Positions 18,594 to 26,920 of a stretch of 64,000 nucleotides of DNA are shown here, piece after piece. The first letter of the stretch is position 1. Each line of letters starts with the position of its first letter. The position numbers and the translations under genes were made by a program. This DNA is from Haloarcula sebkhae (lineage in GTDB: Archaea; Halobacteriota; Halobacteria; Halobacteriales; Haloarculaceae): the NCBI RefSeq assembly GCF_014647415.1, contig NZ_BMPD01000010.1:62001-126000 (forward strand). Direction: 5' to 3'. The notes beneath the pieces were generated by a model, which saw only the letters and a list, made by a program, of their open reading frames with translations, ran no database searches and had not been told where the DNA came from.

Positions 18594-18971
18594 ATGAGTG
18601 ATGTCATCTCGCTACGGCTGAGTGAAGAAGAGAGAGATCAGATAGTACGGCAGGCTCGGAAGGTAGATGAAGGGCTATCGGAGTATATCCTGAAAGCTAC
18701 GGAGCAGCGCATTGCCCGTGAGCTGCAGGATCAGCGTGCCACTGAATTAGGTGTTCAGCCAGAGTTGGAACAGATCGCCGAGAGTGTGACAGAGGAAGTG
18801 AGCAAGGCCGCAGATATTGAGACAACTGAAGAGTTGGCTTATGAAGTGGCACTCTGGGATTTGGTGTCGACGGATTACCCCTCAGAGGAGCGTGCTATTG
18901 CGATGGAGGAAGCGGCGGATAAACTACAGGAAGAGGTTGCAAACGTCCGTAACAAGGAGGGTCAAGAATGA
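18594..18971 (+). CDS. Ribbon-helix-helix-like accessory protein 1
   Basis: This 125-aa protein starts MSDVISLRLSEEERDQIVRQARKVD, the beta strand plus helix pattern of Arc/MetJ/TraY-type DNA-binding proteins, followed by a long charged helical part. The ATG at 18594 is preferred; a GTG at 18585 overlaps the virB4 stop and is possible. It precedes a second protein of similar type and the relaxase. Such proteins bind oriT and recruit the relaxase in bacterial systems, so a relaxosome role is likely. They could also autoregulate the operon. Confidence 0.65.
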   Translation: MSDVISLRLSEEERDQIVRQARKVDEGLSEYILKATEQRIARELQDQRATELGVQPELEQIAESVTEEVSKAADIETTEELAYEVALWDLVSTDYPSEERAIAMEEAADKLQEEVANVRNKEGQE

Positions 18972-19441
18972 CTGATAGAACTGTCATTCAGGTCTATACG
19001 ACCGAACAAAAGGAAGAATGGCTCAAAGAACTTGCCGATGAGGAAGGCAAGTCAGTCTCGGAGTATGGTCGTGAGATCTTTCAGGAGCATATTGACCGTG
19101 AGACTGGGGAGCGTCAGTACGACCGGTATGGAACTGATACCGAGATAGAAGTCATTCTGGACTCTCTGAAGAAGGAACTGGAGGATACTCTGGACGAATT
19201 TGAGTCCGAAACACTCGAAGAAATACGGCACATCCAGAGAGTGCGGACAGCGTATCTTATCTCCATCTGGAAGCTGATTAAAGACGACTACTCTACTGCC
19301 GAGCAACAACTTGCGATGAAGTTTGCTGAAAGGTTCACTGGACAGGAGCTTGACACCGAGTCTGAGGCGATTCCAGCGAGGGAGGGTAGTAGCGTCGAAG
19401 ATGGACAGAGTTCCGCCCACTCAGCGGGTGATGACGCATGA
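18968..19441 (+). CDS. Ribbon-helix-helix-like accessory protein 2
   Basis: This 157-aa protein begins MTDRTVIQVYTTEQKEEWLKEL, again a strand followed by a helix-turn-helix, and continues as a long charged helical region with a flexible Ser/Glu tail. It overlaps its neighbours by 4 bp on both sides, so it is co-translated with the first such protein and with the relaxase. It probably forms part of the DNA-processing complex. The two proteins are distant in sequence but share the same layout. Confidence 0.65.
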   Translation: MTDRTVIQVYTTEQKEEWLKELADEEGKSVSEYGREIFQEHIDRETGERQYDRYGTDTEIEVILDSLKKELEDTLDEFESETLEEIRHIQRVRTAYLISIWKLIKDDYSTAEQQLAMKFAERFTGQELDTESEAIPAREGSSVEDGQSSAHSAGDDA

Positions 19442-20175
19442 TTGTAGAAACGGACTATCAGCAGAGCGGAGCAGGGAACCTTGTTGACTACATTCGGCGT
19501 GATCGCGAACAGGATGCGGGTGCGACAGTCGATCTTCGGAACCCAGCTGGACGAGAACTGTCGGACCCAGAGGTGGACCAATTTGTCGACAAGAGTCGAG
19601 AGTTCGGATTCCAGCGGCACCTGATCGTTTCACCAGATCCCACTGGGCAATATTCCCCAGAAGAGGTTCAGGCCAACACTCGGGAGGTAATGAATCAAGA
19701 GTTTGCTCGCCAGCCGACAACCGACTATGTGTACGCTGTCCACCAGAACACAGACTTTCCTCACGCACATGTCGCAGCCACTGGGAAGCAGGCAGAACTG
19801 GAAATGAATTTAGAAGATATCCGGGAAATGAGTGAACGGGCGGAAACCGCGTTTGAAGAACCCGCTCGAACACGCGACCCAACGGCTGCCGCTCGCGACG
19901 CCCCGGAGGACATTGGCCGGGTTGTGGATCAAGAAGCACGGGAACAATACCACGAGGAAGAACTGTCGCTGAATCCCGAAGCGGAAAAAGCGCTCAAGCG
20001 GGCGACTGAGAAGAGTCAGCAGAAGGAAGCCGGACAGCCCACGGCTGAGAACGAGCGCACTGAGAGAGAAACTGAGCCACTCTCAGAGCGTGCTGGGGAG
20101 AGACCAGAAGAGCAACCGGAACCTGAACGCGAACCCGAAGCCGCCCCCGAACGTGAGCGTGGGTGGTGGCAGTGA
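19438..20175 (+). CDS. Short HUH-type relaxase (mobilization nuclease) candidate
   Basis: This 245-aa protein has the MobA/VirD2-like order. Tyrosines lie near the N-terminus (Y7, Y18 in LVDYIRRDRE), then a QRHLIVSPD strand, then the metal-binding motif HQNTDFPHAHV (H102, H109, H111). Relaxases nick oriT through a tyrosine with metal held by the His triad. The C-terminus (about 170-245) is a Glu/Arg-rich disordered tail, possibly a transfer signal read by the coupling protein encoded next. It lacks the helicase or primase domains of larger relaxases. Placement between RHH-like genes and the T4CP supports the call. Confidence 0.78.
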   Translation: MIVETDYQQSGAGNLVDYIRRDREQDAGATVDLRNPAGRELSDPEVDQFVDKSREFGFQRHLIVSPDPTGQYSPEEVQANTREVMNQEFARQPTTDYVYAVHQNTDFPHAHVAATGKQAELEMNLEDIREMSERAETAFEEPARTRDPTAAARDAPEDIGRVVDQEAREQYHEEELSLNPEAEKALKRATEKSQQKEAGQPTAENERTERETEPLSERAGERPEEQPEPEREPEAAPERERGWWQ

Positions 20176-22391
20176 GTTCGAGTTCCTCTGCGCCACCAGG
20201 ACAACGCTCCGGAGAGGTTCCGAATAGTCTCAAGTACGACAACGTCGTTGGGTTCGTCTGGGCCGGGTTCATGCTGCTGTTCCCGCCGATGATCGTCGAT
20301 AGCGACAAGATCCTCCCGAAGCGGTTCTGGGCGTGGCGCTACATCTACCTCGGGTTCGGACTGATTAGCGCGGCATTCTTCTATGACGTGCTTATCGAGA
20401 CCCCCAGCGTCGCACTGCTGTTCCCGTTCGCACATGTTCTGGCTGCGATTTCGGTCGGGACACTGTTCGCTGACTTCACCGTGCCCGGATTGTCGCTGCC
20501 GATGCTCTCGTACTCGACGACGGTGATCCTGTATGCTATCTCAATCGGCATCGTGTTCTCTGGGGAACTGCTCCGTCGGACCTCGCCGGAAATGCTCGCG
20601 ATGAACCGGTGGGACCACGACGACGGAGAGTCCGTCGTCCCGCTGGAAGAGGTGTCTCACGAACACAACGAGGCTGAGATGCCGTTCACGCTCGATCAAG
20701 ATGTCTCAACGGCCGTCGTTGGCGAGACTGGGAGCGGGAAGACGTCGATGATGAAGCTGCTGGCCTACCAGTTCCCATACTACAGTAACACGGCGGTCAT
20801 CGCCCACGATACTGGTGAGGACTTCCAAGCATTCTACGAGGATCTGGGCTTCGAGGTTCAGCGCATCCGCCACGAAGATAGCGATGTGGTCTGGAATCTC
20901 TTCAAGGACGCCGATTCGGAGTCAGACTTCCGTGAGGTCGCCGGCGCGATCTTCGGTGAGGCCGACGGCCACGACCCGTTCCACCGGCCCGCCAAACAGA
21001 CCTTCGCAGAGATGCTGATGTATCTCCATCTCAGTGCGAAAAAGAACAATCGCCGCCATGCGCTCTGCCACGCCGATATCGTCTCCTTGCTCAACGAGGG
21101 CCACATTGCCCTGAAAAAAGCCCTCGATGAGTTTGACCGGTTGGACTCGGGCCACATCGACCCTGACAAGGGAAAAGGTGCTCAGAACGTCTACCAAACG
21201 ATCAAGGAGAACGTCGACCCTGTCTTCACTGGCGACTTCGGGGAGTACGGGGAGTTCTCGCTGCAAGAGTACATCGAGAACCCGGAAGGCCGAGTCCTCA
21301 TCATCGACTCGAACCCAACGGAACTGGAAACGCTCGGGCCGATGTACCAACTGCTCGTAGACTGGTCGATCCGCTACTCGATGAACGCCTCGAATCCGAC
21401 GGTCCACATCCTCGACGAGATTGACGCGCTGCCGGCGCTCACGCAGGTAACGAACCTGACGGCCCGGGGACGGAAACACAAGGCCCGCGCACTGGTCGGC
21501 GTCCAAACCATCGGCCAGCTCAAGGATACGTACAGTACCATCTCTGGGATTGTCGGCAACTGCCCGCAAGGAGTCTACTTCGGTCCGGGTGACACTGAGT
21601 CGACGGACTTCATCCTCGACGAACTCGGCGAGAGTCGGCAGTACGACCGCTCGGAGATGGTCTCGATGAGCCACCAAGGGCGCGGAGAGAACCCACGGAC
21701 GCAGGCTCGGGACACCTACAAAGAGAAGGACAAGACGCCGATCACCTCTGGTCTGCTACGAGACTTCCAGCCCGGCGAGTGCGTTGCCGTCTCTCGGACG
21801 ACGTGGGTCCACGGCCAGTCCTACGAACTGGCGGATATTCGCGATAGTCTCCCGGAACAGGGTGCGGAGTCACCGGGCAGTTCGGAACCAGAACCTTCCG
21901 AGGACGACACCGAACTGGAAGATCATGATAGCTGGCTCGCGCTCGCTCAGTCGCAACTCGGGGAATTGGTTCGTGAGTCGGACAATGAGACTGAAGACGA
22001 CGACTCCAACAACAGTGAGCCAGATCGTGACCCTGACATCGAACCAACTGTCGACGCGACAGATGGGTTGGGCGACGACGATTCGAGCGACCCACTCGAC
22101 CAGACAACAACAAACACTGCTGTCACGTCTCCGGACGAAGATCACACAGAATTATCAGATTCAGAGGATCTATCTAGTGGTTCAGATCAGGGCCAGCAGT
22201 TGCCCGATAACGACGGGGACGACTCACCCAATCCGACCACAGATCCCAACAGTGACGTGACGGAGCCTGCTGAGAAAGAAGAGAGTGAATCACCCGATGA
22301 ATCAGATATGGAGGGTGATACTGACGAGAGTGAAGATCGGGACGAGACTGAGTCAAGAGAGGAGCGACATAGACCATCTGAGTTCATGTAA
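20172..22391 (+). CDS. virD4: VirD4/TraG-like type IV coupling protein
   Basis: About 739 aa. Four hydrophobic segments within roughly residues 25-135 are followed by an ATPase with Walker A VVGETGSGKTSMMKL (about 181-195), Walker B PTVHILDEIDALP (about 409-421) and a VGVQTIGQL segment. The last 180 residues are acidic and disordered. Coupling proteins hand the relaxase-DNA complex to the transfer channel; four N-terminal helices instead of two is notable. The GTG at 20172 overlaps the relaxase stop; GTGs at 20163 and 20166 are alternatives. Confidence 0.9.
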   Translation: MSSSSSAPPGQRSGEVPNSLKYDNVVGFVWAGFMLLFPPMIVDSDKILPKRFWAWRYIYLGFGLISAAFFYDVLIETPSVALLFPFAHVLAAISVGTLFADFTVPGLSLPMLSYSTTVILYAISIGIVFSGELLRRTSPEMLAMNRWDHDDGESVVPLEEVSHEHNEAEMPFTLDQDVSTAVVGETGSGKTSMMKLLAYQFPYYSNTAVIAHDTGEDFQAFYEDLGFEVQRIRHEDSDVVWNLFKDADSESDFREVAGAIFGEADGHDPFHRPAKQTFAEMLMYLHLSAKKNNRRHALCHADIVSLLNEGHIALKKALDEFDRLDSGHIDPDKGKGAQNVYQTIKENVDPVFTGDFGEYGEFSLQEYIENPEGRVLIIDSNPTELETLGPMYQLLVDWSIRYSMNASNPTVHILDEIDALPALTQVTNLTARGRKHKARALVGVQTIGQLKDTYSTISGIVGNCPQGVYFGPGDTESTDFILDELGESRQYDRSEMVSMSHQGRGENPRTQARDTYKEKDKTPITSGLLRDFQPGECVAVSRTTWVHGQSYELADIRDSLPEQGAESPGSSEPEPSEDDTELEDHDSWLALAQSQLGELVRESDNETEDDDSNNSEPDRDPDIEPTVDATDGLGDDDSSDPLDQTTTNTAVTSPDEDHTELSDSEDLSSGSDQGQQLPDNDGDDSPNPTTDPNSDVTEPAEKEESESPDESDMEGDTDESEDRDETESREERHRPSEFM

Positions 22392-23503
22392 CCCATATCA
22401 ATTAGCCCGCCTTCTAAACCTAAGAATTTCTATACATTTCTATTTCTGTGACGTCGTGGTGCTACTCTTCAAGTTGGTAACTGGGTACTGTCGAGACTGC
22501 GGTATTCCAATTATATCAGAGAAATTGAAGTTACTTTATTCCGACCTATCTATATACGAAATCGCAAGACGGCGGCGGTTATTTGCTGATCTGAATCACG
22601 GTGAATCACTCAAACTCTACAGTGAATTATCGCAAAATCGCAAGACAGCGTGGGTATGAATCGTGCAAAATCCGACACAGACTACACTCTTTACCTTGCC
22701 GTGCATATCCCGGCGGGAGCGCGAGAAGCATAAGCAAAAATTCATAAGATATAGAACATAGAAGTAGGTGGTTGATCGCGGAATCCTACCAGAGCGAAGA
22801 TTGGCAGACTCACCCCTTCAAGAGAACCTATTAGGAGAAGGATATGTATCCCACAACCCGGGACCCCCATCGTGACTTGGACACAGTGGGCAGCCCTCAC
22901 ATGAGGCCGTCCGATCTCACTGAGTCACGCGAGTGACCGACTCACCGATGTCCAGCGCCACGCCGGTCACGGTCCCATCCGAACTGAGCCAGAGCTGGCA
23001 GACCCACGCTCGAGTTGCACTCGCTCCGAGCCTTCATGGCGCACAACTCGCCACTCACTGACTGAGGTCCACACCACCTTGTCCGGAGCTTTGTATCTGA
23101 ATCCTAACAGCTCAAACTCACGTTGCTTTCGTCGAATTCAGCTATCGTAATTTAGAGCGGTATTCAGCCGGGACCCGGACAGTTCTCGGCAGGGATCGCG
23201 CCCGCTACTGCAGGCACGATTGGACCGGCGTGAGGCGCGCGACGCGCCGAGCGCAGCGCCCCGTCGTCCGAGTGAGCGCACGCGAACGAGGACACGACAG
23301 ACGAGCATCGCGAGTCTGTCAGTGGCGTCGCGCGCTGCCACGACCCACCAGTTACCAGCCTCAGTTGCGCCCCGGCCGGCAGACCCACGCCTGCGACATA
23401 GCCGTGAGTCCGTGGGACTGCTCTCCCCAGATGCCAGCTGGGTCCCCCTACCTACCCGGAGCTTTTTGAGCGATGACGGACAAGTCTGAATCGCACTGTT
23501 CTC
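22392..23503. other. Gene-poor region after the conjugation operon
   Basis: These 1.1 kb change from AT-rich to GC-rich at about 22.9 kb and contain no coding frame I support. They hold copy 1 of a 146-bp repeat (23192-23338) and small inverted repeats such as GTCAC/GTGAC near 22930. An origin of transfer could lie here or before 18.6 kb, but no nick site can be recognised. Confidence 0.55.
23192..23338. repeat. Noncoding repeat, copy 1
   Basis: About 147 bp are closely similar to 24773-24918 in the same orientation, with shared blocks such as GGGATCGCGCCCGCTACTGC, GCGCCGAGCGCAGCGCCCCG and CGAACGAGGACACGACAGAC. No frame is shared convincingly, so it is probably a noncoding element. Confidence 0.75.
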
Positions 23504-23869
23504 ATGTCACAGCCACACCTTTCCCCAGAGCAACAGCCATCCAACCAGCGTCAAATTCCGAGTATCGAAGCGATTGGGCCAGTCGTCGATGAAGTGATCG
23601 ACATTGCCCGGCGAGAACTCGATGCACCGCGGTCAGTGAACATTAAAACATGGGAAGATCGCGAGTTCTTGGTTCGTGTTAAACACGGCACTGCACCGGG
23701 TGTGAACACCCGGTATGGGTACGAGACAGCAATCCAGTATCACAGTGATCGGGAAACCGTCGAAGCCTTCCTGATCGAGGAAGACACCCACACTGATGAG
23801 TCAGAACGACTACTGAAGATGGAGCTCGGGACAATCCCTGACCCAGTCGACGAAAAAATTGCGGAGTAG
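23504..23869 (+). CDS. Hypothetical protein, 121 aa
   Basis: An acidic soluble alpha/beta protein (starts MSQPHLSPEQQPSNQ) whose folded part covers about residues 20-120. I see no catalytic or metal-binding motif and do not recognise a family. The ATG follows a GC-rich region and the gene is convergent with the zinc-ribbon gene downstream. The base composition is normal haloarchaeal. Confidence 0.6.
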   Translation: MSQPHLSPEQQPSNQRQIPSIEAIGPVVDEVIDIARRELDAPRSVNIKTWEDREFLVRVKHGTAPGVNTRYGYETAIQYHSDRETVEAFLIEEDTHTDESERLLKMELGTIPDPVDEKIAE

Positions 23870-23879
23870 GCGACTCGGC

Positions 23880-24032
23880 TTACTTGTCTACCAGATCTCG
23901 ATGACAGCCCTCGCAGACTTGATCGTACTCCTCATCTCGCTCTGAGTCGTAGAAGGACCCCGCGCGAAACCTCACGGGATTGTACCGAGTGTTGAACGTC
24001 TCCTCACACCGCGGACATTGAACCTCTCCCAT
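23880..24032 (-). CDS. Small zinc-ribbon protein, 50 aa
   Basis: The ATG at 24032 gives MGEVQCPRCEETFNTRY...DQVCEGCHRDLVDK, with a CPRC and a CEGC pair about 34 residues apart, forming one zinc ribbon. An in-frame earlier start exists but adds an implausible segment. Such small zinc proteins in haloarchaea bind nucleic acid or proteins; the role here is unknown. The TAACCAACA inverted-repeat element lies about 100 bp upstream of its start. Confidence 0.65.
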   Translation of the reverse strand: MGEVQCPRCEETFNTRYNPVRFRAGSFYDSERDEEYDQVCEGCHRDLVDK

Positions 24033-24134
24033 TTGAAATACCACCTCCCGGCGGCCCTGAGTTGGCCGCCACCTGGCTGCGGCCACACAAAATTGAAGCT
24101 GAGTACCGTCTGGGATACCGGGCCCAGACACCGA

Positions 24135-24176
24135 CTAACCAACACCGTCCGGGATTTCACCGGTTCTGTTGGTTAG
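24135..24176. promoter_or_regulatory. Inverted-repeat element (copy 1 of 3)
   Basis: CTAACCAACA (24135-24144) and TGTTGGTTAG (24167-24176) form perfect 10-bp arms with a 22-nt spacer. Identical core arms with a 21- or 22-nt spacer occur at 36030 and 52016. It lies between two minus-strand zinc-protein genes. Confidence 0.6.
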
Positions 24177-24200
24177 AACAGCGAAGAAACCGGCAGTTGG

Positions 24201-24647
24201 TCACGTCGCTCGAAGGAGACCACACTCTGCACAGTACTCCTCGACTAATGCGATGGCTCCAGAAACCGTTGGATGTGGGAGGGCGTTCTGAGAGATCGCC
24301 CACGCGCCACAGTCGCCGCAAGCCCCCTCTGAGTCAAGAGAGAAGGCGTCCGCTGCGAACTGTGCGTGCTCGCAGTTAGCGCGTTTCCGCCTTTTCTGCG
24401 CCGTCCTACTTGGCGTACCCATTTCCGGAGAGTAATCTTCATTTTCGTTGCAGGCACTGCATTCCGCGGAAGCCCACGATGCCTGGATGGCACTGCCATC
24501 GTGGGTAACGAGCTTGTAGGCTGTCTCTTGGACGTCAAGGCGAAACGCAGCAGCGTACTGGTTCGACTCTGGGTGAGGGATTCGTTCGACTTCTTCATCT
24601 GCGGTCAGCTGCTCGATTGGATTTTCAGCCGGCTTGTTAGCTGACAT
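24201..24647 (-). CDS. Cys-rich zinc-binding hypothetical protein, 148 aa
   Basis: The ATG at 24647 (MSANKPAENPIEQL) is chosen because a TATA-like TTTATGAC lies about 30 nt upstream. The C-terminal half carries CSAC, CEHAQ, CGDC and CAEC groups, likely forming two zinc sites. The N-terminal half has a PHPESNQYAAAFRLDVQ stretch. I recognise no family. It may be a nucleic-acid-binding accessory protein of the mobile region. The GC-rich segment upstream (to 25181) contains only repeat copy 2 and hairpins. Confidence 0.6.
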   Translation of the reverse strand: MSANKPAENPIEQLTADEEVERIPHPESNQYAAAFRLDVQETAYKLVTHDGSAIQASWASAECSACNENEDYSPEMGTPSRTAQKRRKRANCEHAQFAADAFSLDSEGACGDCGAWAISQNALPHPTVSGAIALVEEYCAECGLLRAT

Positions 24648-24772
24648 TATGCCCTCTACATGTAAACGAGAAGTCATAAAGTGCCGTGCAAGCCGATTTT
24701 TCGCAGGCCAACGCATAGACAAGCGACAGACTGGCGAAAGAGTGGTTCCCGCCCCCATCCCGGTGGTAGGCC

Positions 24773-24918
24773 GGGATCGCGCCCGCTACTGCAGGCACGA
24801 TGGACCGAAGCGAGACGCGCGATAGCGCCGAGCGCAGCGCCCCGTCGTCTGAGTGAGCGCTAGCGAACGAGGACACGACAGACGAGCATCGCGAGTCTGG
24901 CGGTGGCGTCGCGCGCTG
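24773..24918. repeat. Noncoding repeat, copy 2
   Basis: A direct copy of 23192-23338 with scattered substitutions and small indels. The two copies bracket three small genes (23504-24647). Confidence 0.75.
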
Positions 24919-25072
24919 GTACGCTCCACCTGCCATCTAGTCCAGTAGCTCCCGGGCCGGCTGGCCCACGCTTACGCACACACCAGAACATCAGCGGTCC
25001 CGTAGCCACCGCCAGACTGACCCACGTCGACGCGCCGTTGCGGTGGCGCTCCAGTCCGTGCGCGCGGCCGTC

Positions 25073-25106
25073 TCGCCGCCGCCCGGCTCGCCGGTGGCGG
25101 CGGCGA
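25073..25106. repeat. Very GC-rich hairpin
   Basis: TCGCCGCCGCC (25073-25083) pairs perfectly with GGCGGCGGCGA (25096-25106) around a 12-nt loop. It lies about 75 bp after the end of the OB-fold gene. Confidence 0.45.
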
Positions 25107-25160
25107 GGCCGCGTGCGCGAGCACCGTCGCACCGCCCGAGGAAGCCCCCGCTCGATGGGG

Positions 25161-25184
25161 TGACGCCCGCGCTATCGGGCGTCA
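25161..25184 (-). terminator. Hairpin at the stop codon of the OB-fold gene
   Basis: TGACGCCCG (25161-25169) and CGGGCGTCA (25176-25184) form a perfect 9-bp stem with a 6-nt loop. On the minus strand the stem begins at the stop codon itself, so it could end transcription or stabilise the 3' end. No clear T-run follows. Confidence 0.5.
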
Positions 25185-26321
25185 GTCTGCGGAGTGGGCG
25201 ATACCGCGATGGGTGGCAACCCCATGCTCAGTGTCGAAGAGGTCCGAACACTCGGGACAGCGAGCCTTCCCGAGAGTCACGGCGACCGCGCGGTCAGTGT
25301 CCCGCTCGTTGGCCCACTGGTGGGTGTCCGACTCTGCTTCCCACGACGCCGCCGTTCGGCTTTCGCCGGAGGTGCCAAAAGCACAGCCAGCGTGTCCGGT
25401 GGGCGCGGGACCGTCGCCGCGCTCGATGATGCACATGAGCGTGTCGCTCGTGACTGCCACCGTCGCCATGCCGTTATACTCGTCTGGCTTGCCCCCGGAG
25501 ATTCGCACCCGGTCGCCTTCGTGGAGGGTGCGGACCATTTCGCCGCCGTGCATGGACTTGCCCCAGACCGTGACCTTCGCGCTCGTACCCTCGTCGTCTT
25601 CGAGGTACAGCACTTGGTACTGATTGCGGGCGTCTGGCTCCTCGATGATGTGGGTGACTTCGCCTTCAACGGTACACTCGTAGCCGTAGGGCGAGACATC
25701 CGCGATTGGCGTGGGTGATTCCAGTTCGTCGCGGGCTTCCGCAAGCACGGTAAAGGACGCCTCATACAGGTCGTTGCAGTCGCCCATCTGGCCCGAGACT
25801 AGGGCCGCGAGTCGGCGGCCCGCCGCGGCCTGCGACAGACTGGTCTTGTCTGCGAGCGTTGCGGCCTGCTGGTTGACTCGGGCCAGCGTGTCGCGGTCCA
25901 TCCACTGCCGGGGGTCAGCCGGCGAGCGGAACCCGTCGGCACGTTCCGTCTCGGCTTCGGTGAGCTGGCGAGCCGAGGCTTCGCGGTCGGGACCGTCGAC
26001 GTGAGCGCGTGCGACCTCGGAATGTCGGGCTTGCTCGGCCTCGCGTGCGTGGCGCTCCTCTTGCTGTTCCAGAGTTTCGCCAAAGTATCGGTCCGGCCCC
26101 ACCTCGGTCGAGCGGGTCCAGTCGTATGCCTCCTCCTGACGGGCGTAGTAGTTGCCACGGCTATCGCTCCCTTTGTTCATCCGGAAATCGAGTTCGTCGC
26201 CGTTCTCGGTCTCTGCGACCTGCTCTAGAAGTTGCTCGGGACCGCCCTCAACGTGGGCCGAAAGGGTAACCGTCTGGTTGCTTGCCGATGCTTTCTTACC
26301 GCTGGAATTGGTAGCGTACAT
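25182..26321 (-). CDS. OB-fold protein with C-terminal C2H2 zinc finger
   Basis: This 379-aa protein has a helical charged N-terminal half (Glu/Arg-rich, about 80-140), an OB-fold (about 210-290, GEVTHIIEEPDARNQYQ...KVTVWGKSM...GDRVRISG) and a C2H2 finger CPECSDLF...GVATHRGIAH at the end. OB-folds of this replication-factor-A type bind single-stranded DNA. In a conjugative replicon it may protect transferred strands or assist replication; that is inference. I chose the ATG at 26321 rather than one 9 codons upstream. An inverted repeat sits 31-50 nt upstream. Confidence 0.75.
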   Translation of the reverse strand: MYATNSSGKKASASNQTVTLSAHVEGGPEQLLEQVAETENGDELDFRMNKGSDSRGNYYARQEEAYDWTRSTEVGPDRYFGETLEQQEERHAREAEQARHSEVARAHVDGPDREASARQLTEAETERADGFRSPADPRQWMDRDTLARVNQQAATLADKTSLSQAAAGRRLAALVSGQMGDCNDLYEASFTVLAEARDELESPTPIADVSPYGYECTVEGEVTHIIEEPDARNQYQVLYLEDDEGTSAKVTVWGKSMHGGEMVRTLHEGDRVRISGGKPDEYNGMATVAVTSDTLMCIIERGDGPAPTGHAGCAFGTSGESRTAASWEAESDTHQWANERDTDRAVAVTLGKARCPECSDLFDTEHGVATHRGIAHSAD

Positions 26322-26351
26322 TGTCTTTCTGGCACCACGGAAAGACACTTG

Positions 26352-26371
26352 TCGGGTGCTGTAACACCCGA
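26352..26371. promoter_or_regulatory. Inverted repeat in the promoter of the OB-fold gene
   Basis: TCGGGTG-CTGTAA-CACCCGA has perfect 7-bp arms 31-50 nt upstream of the gene start, where a repressor would block the promoter. Confidence 0.4.
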
Positions 26372-26781
26372 TTTCTGCGGCGTGAAACTGCTTCGTGAGC
26401 GCCGCGTGCGTCGTGCCTTTCCGTACTTAATGACACGGGTGCATTTAACCTAAAGCTAACGGACAAAATGGATTGTTTCAAGTGCAATATTCGGGTGTCT
26501 GAATGGTTTCTAAGCGGTGTATTGAGTTTTCGTCTTTGAGGGAAATTGGTATATAAAGAGCGGTGTGGGTTTGACACCCCGGCAGGCGGTCCCATCGTGT
26601 GCGGTTGCGGTGAGCCAGCATCCCGCGCGGCCAAGCGAGTGCCGGATGGGTGAAAGCCCGGCAGCGCAACGGAGTGAGCAGCCCGGAACACAGGGAGCGC
26701 AGCGACCGTCCTCGTTCCGGCGAGGGAGCGCCGGCCGCGAGGGTTCCTCATCCAGACCGCGCGCGACTCTGACGCGTGCGT

Positions 26782-26920
26782 CGACTACTGCTGTGCTGCA
26801 GTAGTCGGGTGGGACTGAAAGGGGCACGCCGCTGGCGCTTGTTGGAGTCGGTTCAGCGGCCCCTATCCGAACGGAGTGAGGATATGTCGCTGAGCGACCG
26901 CCAGCGGCGTGGGGCTTTCA
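26782..26920. ncRNA. Structured RNA candidate
   Basis: A perfect 10-bp hairpin (CGACTACTGC, loop TGTGCT, GCAGTAGTCG; 26782-26807) is followed by GGTGGGACTGAAAG. Two 22-nt inverted arms then occur, 26816-26837 and 26899-26920, pairing over TGAAAG and ACGCCGCTGGCG with a 4-nt GGGC/CCCC mismatch. The elements imply a folded transcript of about 140 nt. Strand and function are unknown; a transposon end is an alternative. Confidence 0.4.

Noticed and set aside
20922-21677. 251-codon frame antisense to the coupling protein
   Set aside because: Shadow of the opposite strand; codon pattern follows the VirD4 frame.
26798-26826. CRISPR repeat-like sequence ending GGGACTGAAAG
   Set aside because: It occurs once with no regularly spaced copies and no cas genes.
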